64,000 bases of DNA from NCBI GenBank assembly GCA_009772935.1, contig WOUR01000032.1, positions 1 to 64,000 on the forward strand. The letters are read 5' to 3'. This document shows, in pieces, positions 38,481 to 45,773 of the stretch; position 1 is the first letter of the stretch; each line of letters starts with the position of its first letter. A model generated the notes under the pieces. That model saw nothing but the letters and a program-made list of their open reading frames with translations. It had not been told where the DNA came from and ran no database searches. The position numbers were made by a program, and so were the translations under genes. Source of the stretch: Rhodospirillaceae bacterium. Its GTDB lineage: Bacteria; Pseudomonadota; Alphaproteobacteria; Reyranellales; Reyranellaceae.

Positions 38481-39992
38481 ATGACCAAGACCAAGTCCCG
38501 TATCCTGACCGCCCTGGCGCTCACCACCGCCCTGACGGCGCCTGCGCTGATCGCGCCGATGTTCACCGCTCCCGCGGCCATCGCCGGCCAGACGACCATG
38601 CCCGTTCAGGACTTCTCGGACCTGGCCGCCAAGGTAACCCCTGCGGTCGTCAATGTCGCCGTGACCATGAAGGCCGGCGCGGACGACGGCGACGAGACCC
38701 GCATGTCGGACTCGCAGCAGAAGCAGATGGAAGAGTTCATGAAGCGCTTCGCCGAGCGCTTCGGCCAGCCGATGCAGCCGGGTCGTCCGGACGGCAAGGG
38801 CCGCCCGCAGTCGAAGGAGAAGGCCCAGGCCGTCGGCACGGGCTTCATCATCGACGCCAAGGGCGTGATCGTCACCAACTACCACGTGGTCGGCAAGGCC
38901 GACTCGATCACGATCACCATGGCGGACGGCACCAAGCTGCCGGCCAAGCTGGTGGGCGGCGACGAGAAGACCGACCTGGCCGTGCTGAAAGTCGAAAGCG
39001 ACAAGCCGCTCCCGTACGTCTCGTTCGGCGACGCCGGCAAGGTGCGCGTCGGCCAGCCGGTGATGGCGGTCGGCAACCCGTTCGGGCTCGGTGGCACCGT
39101 GACCACGGGCATCGTGTCGGCGCGCGGCCGGGACATCCACTCCGGTCCGTTCGACGACTACATCCAGACCGACGCCGCCATCAACCGGGGCAACTCCGGC
39201 GGCCCGCTGTTCGACATGGACGGTAACGTGATCGGCATCAACACGGCCATCTACTCGCCGACCGGCGGCAGCATCGGCCTGGGCTTTGCCATCCCGTCCT
39301 CGCTGGCGCAGCCGGTAGTGGCGGAGCTGAAGGACAGCGGCCGGGTCGAGCGTGGCCTGCTCGGTGTCCAGATCCAGCCGGTCTCGAAAGAGATCGCGGA
39401 AAGCCTGTCGCTGAAGAGCGAGAAGGGCGCCCTGGTGGCGGTGGTCCAGCCGGACAGCGCGGCGCTCGCCGCCGGTGTCCAGTCGGGTGACGTGATCGTG
39501 AGCGTCGATGGCAAGAAGGTCGACGGCATCAAGGAGCTGACCCGCACGATCTCCGCGGTCAAGCCGGGCACCTCGGTGAAGCTGGGTGTGTGGCGCGACG
39601 GTAAGGAGATGAGCCTCACTGCCAAGGTCGGTGGCCAGAAGGACGACGCGATCGTCAAGGCCAGTGCCGACGGCAAGGACGCAGTGAAGCCCGCACCCCT
39701 GTCCTACGGTGTCTCGCTGGCGCCGCTCTCTCCCGAGGCGCGCAAGCAGCTCGGCCTCGACGGTGACGTGAAGGGTGTAGTCGTCGCCACGGTCGAGCCG
39801 GGCAGCCCGGCCGACGACCAGGGCCTCAAGGCCGGCGATGTCCTCCAGCAGGTCGGCAAGGACGCCGTCGACAGCCCGAAGGCGGCTGCCGAGAAGCTCA
39901 AGGAAGCGAAGACCACCGGCAAGCCGGTGCTGATGAAGGTGTTTCGAGAGGGGATGACGCGCTTTGTCGCTATCTCTCCCCGGGCGGCCTAG
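38481..39992 (+). CDS. degP: DegP/HtrA-type periplasmic serine protease (Do family)
   Basis: This 503-residue protease/chaperone of the envelope has a long signal peptide that ends near residue 36 (PAAIAGQTT). The trypsin-like domain has the complete triad His135 (TNYHVVG), Asp165 (TDLAVLK) and Ser239 (RGNSGGP). Two PDZ domains follow, at about 305-395 and 405-495 (GVVVATVEPGSPADDQGLKAGD). A low-complexity linker rich in charged residues and Pro (residues 68-118) precedes the catalytic core. AGGAGG lies before ATG 38481. It is divergent from a two-component system. Confidence 0.95.
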   Translation: MTKTKSRILTALALTTALTAPALIAPMFTAPAAIAGQTTMPVQDFSDLAAKVTPAVVNVAVTMKAGADDGDETRMSDSQQKQMEEFMKRFAERFGQPMQPGRPDGKGRPQSKEKAQAVGTGFIIDAKGVIVTNYHVVGKADSITITMADGTKLPAKLVGGDEKTDLAVLKVESDKPLPYVSFGDAGKVRVGQPVMAVGNPFGLGGTVTTGIVSARGRDIHSGPFDDYIQTDAAINRGNSGGPLFDMDGNVIGINTAIYSPTGGSIGLGFAIPSSLAQPVVAELKDSGRVERGLLGVQIQPVSKEIAESLSLKSEKGALVAVVQPDSAALAAGVQSGDVIVSVDGKKVDGIKELTRTISAVKPGTSVKLGVWRDGKEMSLTAKVGGQKDDAIVKASADGKDAVKPAPLSYGVSLAPLSPEARKQLGLDGDVKGVVVATVEPGSPADDQGLKAGDVLQQVGKDAVDSPKAAAEKLKEAKTTGKPVLMKVFREGMTRFVAISPRAA

Positions 39993-40123
39993 CAAACCTC
40001 TCGATCGGTCGGAGCCTTCGGGCTCCGGCCGGACCCTTCCAGCCTGGCGTCGTCTGCGTTGCTTTCAGTCTTCGAGGTCGAAGCGAAGCCGCTATCTCTC
40101 CCCGGGTGGCCGAGCAGAACCTC
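39969..40123 (+). repeat. Pair of 32/33-base direct repeats at and after the 3' end of degP
   Basis: The segment 39969-40000, which covers the last codons and stop of degP, recurs at 40091-40123 with two substitutions and one inserted base. Both copies begin GCTATCTCTCCCCGGG and end ACCTC. The second copy is in non-coding sequence, 91 bases after the first. It looks like a local duplication of the gene end or a remnant of slippage. Confidence 0.8.
40006..40031 (+). other. TTCG-tetraloop hairpin downstream of degP
   Basis: An 11-bp stem with one T-G pair (outer CGGTC/GGCCG, inner GGAGCC/GGCTCC) closes on TTCG, a very stable tetraloop in RNA. No T-run follows. It could protect the degP message 3' end. 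It lies between the two direct-repeat copies. Confidence 0.6.
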
Positions 40124-40132
40124 AGTAAGGAG

Positions 40133-40161
40133 CCGGCGGTGGCCCCACCACCGCCGGTTTT
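40133..40161 (+). terminator. Rho-independent terminator of degP
   Basis: A 10-bp stem (CCGGCGGTGG/CCACCGCCGG) with a 5-base loop is followed directly by four T. It lies 140 bases after the degP stop, so the transcript has a long structured 3' untranslated region. Confidence 0.85.
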
Positions 40162-40197
40162 CTTCACCTGACCATGTCTCTCAGGGGGGCCGTGTCA

Positions 40198-40315
40198 TTC
40201 CCGGCGAAGACCGGGAAGACGCGATCATGAGGGGGAGCGGGAGGTCTGCGGCCTGGTGTGGCGGTGCCGCGGACCTCCCAAACCTTCCCACAGATGCCGG
40301 CCAACAGGCCGGCAT
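40198..40315. repeat. Cluster of three intergenic palindromes between degP and the yunG-like gene
   Basis: Three stem-loops lie in a row. 40198-40217: TTCCCGG/CCGGGAA around a 6-base loop. 40239-40279: a 14-bp stem with one T-G pair around a 13-base loop. 40294-40315: ATGCCGGCC/GGCCGGCAT around AACA. The first resembles the short dispersed palindromes (TTCCCGGCGAAGACCGGGAA type) found between genes in many proteobacteria. The last may end the minus-strand yunG transcript. None has a clear T-run. No ORF is evident in 39993-40323. Confidence 0.6.
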
Positions 40316-40323
40316 TGCTGCAT

Positions 40324-40665
40324 TCAAGACGTGACGCGTCCCTTCAGAAGCTCGTACTGCGCGACGGACGTGTCCTCGAGGGCCTCGCTCCGGTTGCTCG
40401 GCACGTCCTGGTAGTCGAGCGGCTGGCCGAACTGGCTCTCCGTCAGATCGAGTCGCCGGCCGCCAATGCAATTGTAGAAGTGCCACTGGCCTTCGACTTG
40501 CGTCTTCAAGATTTCGCCGCCCAGTAGGTCTTGTGCAACGAGCGCCGTGACACTGCATTGACCGCAGGCGGGGGTGTCGGAACGCCACTTTCCGCCGGTC
40601 TCGATGGACCAAGCCGACAAGAGCTTTTCGCGCAGCTCGATATCTTCGGTGGCATCGACCGTCAC
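40324..40665 (-). CDS. YunG family protein
   Basis: This 113-residue soluble protein shows WSIETGGKWRSD, PACGQCSVTALVAQDLLGGEI, HFYNCIGGRRLDLTESQF, and an Arg/Glu-rich end finishing QYELLKGRV. This order matches what I recall of the YunG family, whose function is unknown; the conserved Cys, His and Asp are suggestive of a papain-like or transglutaminase-like fold. GTG 40665 overlaps the stop of the CoA-binding gene upstream by four bases and has AAGGAAA before it, so the two are translationally coupled. Confidence 0.75.
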   Translation of the reverse strand: MTVDATEDIELREKLLSAWSIETGGKWRSDTPACGQCSVTALVAQDLLGGEILKTQVEGQWHFYNCIGGRRLDLTESQFGQPLDYQDVPSNRSEALEDTSVAQYELLKGRVTS

Positions 40666-41150
40666 AGTGCGCGTTTCCTTGAGGAGATGACGCCGCTGGC
40701 GATGCCGTGCCATTCAATCGTGCCGGCGAGGCGGGAATGCTCGATTTTGGGGCAGCGGTTCATCACCACCTTGAGGCCGGCTTTCTCGGCGCGCGCCGCG
40801 GCGTCCATGTTCACGACGCCGAGCTGCATCCAGACGATCTTGGCGCCGTGCCTGATCGCCTCGTCGGTGATCGGGCCGGCAGCCTCGGAATTGCGGAAGA
40901 TGTCGACCATGTCGGCCTTCACCGGCAGCTCGTCGAGCGAGCCGTAGACCTTCTGGCCGAGGATTTCCTGGCCCTTGGCGGCGGGGTTGACCGGAATGAC
41001 CTTGTAGCCACGATCCAGCAGATATTTCATGGCGAAATAGGAAGGCCGATTCCAGTTGGCCGAGGCCCCGACCATGGCGATGGTCCGGGTATCGCGCAGG
41101 ATCTTGCGCAGGTACAGATCGTCGTAACGGTCGCTGAAGGCGGCTTGCAT
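40662..41150 (-). CDS. CoA-binding domain protein (YccU type)
   Basis: This 162-residue Rossmann-fold protein of the succinyl-CoA-synthetase CoA-binding family has TIAMVGASANWNRPSYFAMKYLLDRGYKVIPVNP, then LGQKVYGSLDELP, VDIFRNSEAA and the final conserved NRCPKIEH. It probably binds CoA or a similar nucleotide; no enzymatic role is established. ATG 41150 gives the usual start (SDRYDDLYLRKIL). An upstream in-frame ATG at 41165 would overlap the divergent oxidoreductase gene. First gene of a two-gene operon with the YunG-like gene. Confidence 0.88.
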   Translation of the reverse strand: MQAAFSDRYDDLYLRKILRDTRTIAMVGASANWNRPSYFAMKYLLDRGYKVIPVNPAAKGQEILGQKVYGSLDELPVKADMVDIFRNSEAAGPITDEAIRHGAKIVWMQLGVVNMDAAARAEKAGLKVVMNRCPKIEHSRLAGTIEWHGIASGVISSRKRAL

Positions 41151-41156
41151 GGGGGG

Positions 41157-41162
41157 ATTATA
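41157..41162 (-). promoter_or_regulatory. Perfect -10 box (TATAAT) six bases before the CoA-binding gene start
   Basis: On the minus strand TATAAT is followed by six C and then the ATG at 41150. Transcription would start at or next to the A of the start codon, giving a leaderless message. The best -35 candidates (CGAACA at 41185-41180) match only three of six bases. There is no ribosome site before ATG 41150. Confidence 0.5.
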
Positions 41163-41163
41163 C

Positions 41164-42324
41164 ATGGCCGGTCCGATGCTGTTCGATCCGATTTCGATCC
41201 GCGACGTCACCCTGAAGAACCGGGTCGTGGTGGCGCCGATGCACCAGTACGCAGCGGAGAAGGGCTTCGCGACCGACTGGCACCTGGTGAATGCCGGCCG
41301 TTATGCCGCCGGCGGTGCCGGGCTCGTCATCATGGAATCCACCAAGGTGGAGCGGCGCGGCTGCGGCACGGTCGGCGATCTCGGCCTGTGGGACGATGCG
41401 TTCATTCCGGGCCTGAAGCGCTGCGTCGACTTCATCCGCCTGCACAATTCCGTGCCGGGCATCCAGCTCGGCCATTCCGGCCGCAAGGCCCGGCGCGCTC
41501 GCCCGTGGGAAGGCGGGGCGCCGTTGAAACCGTCGCCGGAGATCGACGACTGGGATCAGTGGGAGCTCGTCTCCTCGAGCGGCATCAACTCGCCCGACTC
41601 CGATCCGACGCCACGGGCGCTGACCCTGGCGGAGATTCCGGAGGCGGTCGAGCGCTGGGGGCAGGCGGCGCGCCGCGCGCACGAGGCCGGGTTCGACGTG
41701 CTCGACATCCACATGGCGCATGGCTACCTGATCCACCAGTTCCTCTCGCCGTTCTCCAACGTGCGCAACGACCAGTACGGCGGCAGCGAGCTCAACCGCA
41801 TGCGCTTCGCCATCGAAGTCGTGGAGAGCGTGCGTGCGCACTGGCCGGCCGCGAAGCCGCTGTTCGTGCGCCTCTCGGTCGAGGACGATTCCGGCTGGGG
41901 GCCGGACCAGAGCGTTGCGCTGGCGAAGATCCTGAAGACCAAGGGCGTCGACGTGATCGACTGCAGCTCGGGCGGCATGCGCGGCTCGCCGGTGGTGAGC
42001 GCGGGTCCAGTGACCTACGGCTATCAGGTTCCCTATGCCGACCGGCTGAAAAACGATGCCGGCATTCTCAGCATGGCGGTCGGCCTGATCGTCCATGCCG
42101 ACCAGGCGGAGAAGATCCTGCAGGAAGGTCGTGCCGACCTGATCGCGCTGGCGCGCGAGCTTCTCTACAATCCGAACTGGCCGATGGATGCCGCGCAGAA
42201 GCTGGGCGTCGACCCGAAATTCGCCTCGGTGCCGCCGGCGCAGGCCTATTGGCTGGCCAAGCGCGCACAGTCCGTCAAGTCGGTCGTGCCGTCGACCTAC
42301 ATGAAGGGATTGAACGTCGAGTGA
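41164..42324 (+). CDS. NADH:flavin oxidoreductase, old yellow enzyme family (YqjM/XenA-like)
   Basis: This FMN-dependent ene-reductase of 386 residues forms a TIM barrel. Marks are LKNRVVVAPMHQYAAEKGF, the FMN-contact QLGHSGRKA, the substrate His pair in DIHMAHGYLIHQFLSPFSN, and YGGSELNRMRF. YqjM and XenA have a redox-tuning Cys where this protein has His (APMHQY). ATG 41164 has GGGGGG seven bases upstream; ATG 41149 is an alternative. The start lies 13 bases from the divergent CoA-binding gene. Confidence 0.9.
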   Translation: MAGPMLFDPISIRDVTLKNRVVVAPMHQYAAEKGFATDWHLVNAGRYAAGGAGLVIMESTKVERRGCGTVGDLGLWDDAFIPGLKRCVDFIRLHNSVPGIQLGHSGRKARRARPWEGGAPLKPSPEIDDWDQWELVSSSGINSPDSDPTPRALTLAEIPEAVERWGQAARRAHEAGFDVLDIHMAHGYLIHQFLSPFSNVRNDQYGGSELNRMRFAIEVVESVRAHWPAAKPLFVRLSVEDDSGWGPDQSVALAKILKTKGVDVIDCSSGGMRGSPVVSAGPVTYGYQVPYADRLKNDAGILSMAVGLIVHADQAEKILQEGRADLIALARELLYNPNWPMDAAQKLGVDPKFASVPPAQAYWLAKRAQSVKSVVPSTYMKGLNVE

Positions 42325-42404
42325 GCCAACGCTTCACTCGGACGTGACACCGCCGGGTGCCCTGGGGCGTTATGGTCTTCGCCTCTCGAATGCTGGAGAA
42401 GATC

Positions 42405-42944
42405 ATGAAGCGGATTGCGGCAACGGCCCTCGCGCTAGGCTGTATCGTGGCAACACCGGTCTGGGCGGCGCTGAAGCCCGGCGATACCGCGCCGATTTTT
42501 ACGGCACAGGCGGCGCTCGACGGCAGGGACTACACCTTCTCGCTGACCGAGGCGCTGAAGACGGGGCCCGTCGTGCTCTACTTCTTCCCCAGGGCCTTCA
42601 CGACCGGCTGCACGGCGGAGGCGCACGAATTCGCCGAGGCCGCGGACCAGTTCAAGGCGTTGGGCGCGACCCTGATCGGCATGTCCGCCGACGATATCGG
42701 CACGCTGCACAAATTCTCGACCCAGGCCTGCTCGGGCAAGTTTCCGGTCGCCGCCGATCCCGACCTCAAGGTCATCAAGGCCTACGATTCGGCGCTGATC
42801 CGGGTCGGCAGCGTCGGCATCGCCGATCGCATCTCCTATGTGATCGCGCCGGACGGCAAGATCGTCTACGCCTTCTCCAATCGCAGCCCGGAGAAGCATG
42901 TCGAGAACACGATGGCAGCGGTCAAGGCGCTGCAGAAGAAGTAG
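42405..42944 (+). CDS. Exported peroxiredoxin (BCP/AhpC-TSA type)
   Basis: This 179-residue protein begins with a signal peptide MKRIAATALALGCIVATPVWA. The thioredoxin-fold body has the peroxidatic Cys in FFPRAFTTGCTAEAHEF and a second Cys in FSTQACSGKFPVAADP that could resolve it, as in atypical 2-Cys enzymes. It should remove peroxides in the periplasm. ATG 42405 follows GGAGAA. It lies 80 bases after the oxidoreductase gene. Its 3' end overlaps the convergent permease gene by 23 bases. Confidence 0.9.
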   Translation: MKRIAATALALGCIVATPVWAALKPGDTAPIFTAQAALDGRDYTFSLTEALKTGPVVLYFFPRAFTTGCTAEAHEFAEAADQFKALGATLIGMSADDIGTLHKFSTQACSGKFPVAADPDLKVIKAYDSALIRVGSVGIADRISYVIAPDGKIVYAFSNRSPEKHVENTMAAVKALQKK

Positions 42945-43731
42945 CCATCCGGTTCTGCTCGGCGCGCTTGCGCAGGAAATGGGCGGCGCCCATCAGCGCG
43001 GCCGTGAGCACGATCGTGAGGGTCGAGACGGCGGCGATGGTCGGATCGATCTGGAACCGCAGATCGTCCCACATGCGGCGCGGCAGCGTGACCGCGCCGG
43101 TTCCGGAGATGAACAAGGCCACGATCAGCTCGTCGAACGAGGTGATGAAGGCGAACAGCGCACCCACCAGTACGCCGGGCTGGATCAGCGGCAAGGTCAC
43201 CTGGAAGAAGGTGGCGCCGGGCGTCGCGCCGAGGCTGAGCGCGGCCTGTTCCAGCCTGGGGTCGATGCCCGAGAGGCTCGCCGTCACGCTGGTGACGACG
43301 AACGGCACCGCGAGACAGGTGTGTGCCAGCACCATCGCGATCGGCGTTCCGACCAGGCCGTAGCGCGAATAGGCGTAGTAGATACCGATCGCCACGACGA
43401 TGCCGGGCACGATCAGCGGCGACAGGATCAGGCCGGCCGCGACGACGCGCAATGCCTTCGGCAGGCGCGCAATGCCGAGCGCCGCCAGGGTGCCGAGGAA
43501 GGTCGCCAGCACGACCACGGCACAGGCCACCCAGATACTGACCCAGGTGGGCTTCAGCCAGTCGGGATTGCTGAAAAACGCCTCGTACCAGCGCAGGCCG
43601 AAGGCGGGTGGCGGAAAGGTGAGATAGGTCGCCGAGGAGAAGGAGACGATCGCCACCACGACGATGGGGAAGGCCAGGAAGAACAGGATCAGGCTGACGA
43701 TGCTCGCCGGAAGGATGCGCATCAGCCTCAT
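42922..43731 (-). CDS. Polyamine/opine-type ABC transporter permease (PotC-like)
   Basis: This 269-residue inner-membrane permease has about six helices. The EAA loop reads DPRLEQAALSLGATPGATFFQVTLPLIQPG, followed by AFITSFDELIVALFI, which is typical of PotC. ATG 43731 overlaps the stop of the PotB-like gene (ATGA). It is last gene of the monooxygenase-ABC operon. Substrate is unknown. Confidence 0.92.
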   Translation of the reverse strand: MRLMRILPASIVSLILFFLAFPIVVVAIVSFSSATYLTFPPPAFGLRWYEAFFSNPDWLKPTWVSIWVACAVVVLATFLGTLAALGIARLPKALRVVAAGLILSPLIVPGIVVAIGIYYAYSRYGLVGTPIAMVLAHTCLAVPFVVTSVTASLSGIDPRLEQAALSLGATPGATFFQVTLPLIQPGVLVGALFAFITSFDELIVALFISGTGAVTLPRRMWDDLRFQIDPTIAAVSTLTIVLTAALMGAAHFLRKRAEQNRMATSSAAP

Positions 43732-44624
43732 CGCATGCTCGTCTTGAAGGCATTGCCGACACCGGGAAGCTTGCGTGCCATGGCAAGGATGGCGAGCGCC
43801 GTCGCCAGCAGCACCGCCGACAGGGTCGCGGCATAGGCCCAATTGAGCTGGTCGACCTGCTGGGCGATCAGCATCGATAGCGTGATGTCGCGCGGCCCGC
43901 CGACCATGGCCGGGGTGATGTAGAAGCCGAGCGCGAGGACGAAGGTGAGAAGGGTGCCTGCCGCCATACCCGACATGGAAAGCGGCAGGATGACCTGACG
44001 GAAGGTCATGAACGGCGTCGCGCCGAGGCCGGAGGCGGCGCGGATCAGCGAGGGATCGATCTGTCGCAGCGCGTTTGCGATGGGCAGGATCATGTAGGGC
44101 AGCAGGATGTGGATCATCGCGATCTGCGTCGCGAGCGGCGTGTTCAGGATGCGGATCGGCCGCTCGATCATGCCCAGCGCGATCAACGCCTCGTTGACCA
44201 GGCCATGCCGGCCGAGCAGCACCATCCAGGCGTAGCTTCGGACCAGGACGCTGGTCCAGAAGGGCAGCAGGATGATCACCAGGATGAAGGGCGCCATCGA
44301 CTTGGCGCGCACCAGCCCCATCGCCACCGGGTAGCCCAGGATCAGGCATCCCAAGGTTACCGTGACCGAGGTGTTGATGGTGATCCAGAAGGTCTTCTGG
44401 AAGACCACGTCCTCGAACAGGATTGCATAGTTGGCGAGCGTCCAGCTCGGATCGTTGACGCTGCGCAGCAGCATCGCCGCCACCGGCAGCGCGTAGAAGA
44501 CCAGCATGTAGACGAGGAGCGGGGCCGCGAGCAGGAGCGGCACGGCGCGGCGCCAGTCGAACGGTGCCGTCTTCGGCCGGCTGACCGCGAGCGCAAGGGA
44601 CGCGGGCTGCACCACCTCAGACAT
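43728..44624 (-). CDS. Polyamine/opine-type ABC transporter permease (PotB-like)
   Basis: This 298-residue permease has about six helices and the EAA loop DPSLIRAASGLGATPFMTFRQVILPLSMSG. The PotB-like LPFWTSVLVRSYAWMVLLG is present. It lies eight bases after the ATPase gene. Confidence 0.92.
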   Translation of the reverse strand: MSEVVQPASLALAVSRPKTAPFDWRRAVPLLLAAPLLVYMLVFYALPVAAMLLRSVNDPSWTLANYAILFEDVVFQKTFWITINTSVTVTLGCLILGYPVAMGLVRAKSMAPFILVIILLPFWTSVLVRSYAWMVLLGRHGLVNEALIALGMIERPIRILNTPLATQIAMIHILLPYMILPIANALRQIDPSLIRAASGLGATPFMTFRQVILPLSMSGMAAGTLLTFVLALGFYITPAMVGGPRDITLSMLIAQQVDQLNWAYAATLSAVLLATALAILAMARKLPGVGNAFKTSMR

Positions 44625-44632
44625 GGCTCCCC

Positions 44633-45769
44633 TCAGACAAGAATCGTATCCGCGACGGACCAGGCAATCTCCGCGCGCTCGCCGACGGCGCGGCGGCGGA
44701 TGGCAGCGCTGGACGGTTCCTTGAGCACGATCGACGTGCCGTCACCGGCCCGGAGCATGTAGCGGCAGCGCTCGCCCGCGAAGACCGCTTCGGTCACGGT
44801 GACGCTCATACGGTTCTGCGGTGGCTCCGTTCCGGCCCAGGTGCCATCGGCGAAACGCAGCCGTTCGGGCCGCGTCGTGAGCGTTACTCTTTCGCCACTC
44901 GCCGGCCGACCGGGGCAAAGCGCGCGGATCAGCGTGCCTTCGCATTCCGCGACGACCACGTCGTCCTCGAGGCCGCGCACGACCGCCGGCAGGAAGTTCG
45001 ATTCGCCGATGAAGCCGGCGACGAAGCGGTTGTCGGGGCGGTCGTAGAGATCCTCGGGGCTTCCGACCTGCGCCACCTTGCCGTCGTTCATGACGGCGAT
45101 GCGGTCGGACATGGTGAGCGCTTCTTCCTGGTCGTGCGTCACGTAGATGAAGGTGATGCCGAGATCGGCATGGAGCCGCCGCATCTCGAGTTGCAGGTTT
45201 TCCCGCAACTGCTTGTCGAGCGCGCCCAGCGGCTCGTCCATCAGCAGCAGGCGAGGCTTGAACACGACAGCCCTCGCCACGGCGACACGTTGCTGCTGGC
45301 CACCGGAGAGCTGGCGCGGATAGCGCGCGCCGTAGCCTGGCAGATGGACAAGTTCCAGCGCCTCGGCCACCAGCTTCGCGCGCTCCGCCTTGGGAACGCC
45401 GCGCTGCTTCAGGGGGAAGCCGACATTCTCCTCGACGGTGAGGTGAGGGAACAGGGCGTAGTTCTGGAACACCATACCGATGTTGCGTCGGTAGGGCGGC
45501 ATGGCGACGACCGACTTGCCATCGATCGCGATGTCGCCGGCGGTCGGTGTCTCGAAGCCCGCGATCATCATCAGGGTCGTGGTCTTGCCCGAGCCGCTGG
45601 GGCCCAGCAGCGTCAGGAATTCGCCCGAGCGGATGTCGAGCGAGACGCCGTCCACGGCCTTGGCGGCGGCACTGGTGCGGTCGTAGGTCTTCTCGAGGTC
45701 GGAGAGCGTCACCGACGCTCCTCTGCCGATCGGACCCGGGCCCGCTCCATTCATGCCGGCGACGGTCAT
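44633..45769 (-). CDS. Polyamine/opine-type ABC transporter ATP-binding protein (PotA-like)
   Basis: This 378-residue ATPase has Walker [13 protein letters not shown]-loop [18 protein letters not shown], signature [16 protein letters not shown], Walker [17 protein letters not shown] and the switch THDQEEAL. The C-terminal TOBE domain (from about residue 290) carries [10 protein letters not shown] and [18 protein letters not shown] 45769 lies four bases after the binding-protein stop. Confidence 0.94.
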   Translation of the reverse strand: MTVAGMNGAGPGPIGRGASVTLSDLEKTYDRTSAAAKAVDGVSLDIRSGEFLTLLGPSGSGKTTTLMMIAGFETPTAGDIAIDGKSVVAMPPYRRNIGMVFQNYALFPHLTVEENVGFPLKQRGVPKAERAKLVAEALELVHLPGYGARYPRQLSGGQQQRVAVARAVVFKPRLLLMDEPLGALDKQLRENLQLEMRRLHADLGITFIYVTHDQEEALTMSDRIAVMNDGKVAQVGSPEDLYDRPDNRFVAGFIGESNFLPAVVRGLEDDVVVAECEGTLIRALCPGRPASGERVTLTTRPERLRFADGTWAGTEPPQNRMSVTVTEAVFAGERCRYMLRAGDGTSIVLKEPSSAAIRRRAVGERAEIAWSVADTILV

Positions 45770-45773
45770 GGCG

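Noticed and set aside
38343-39995. A 550-codon minus-strand frame over degP
   Set aside because: It is antisense to a complete protease with triad and PDZ domains, and its composition is shadow-like.
40198-40315. A CRISPR array
   Set aside because: The palindromes differ from each other in sequence and spacing; there are no regular repeats and no cas genes.
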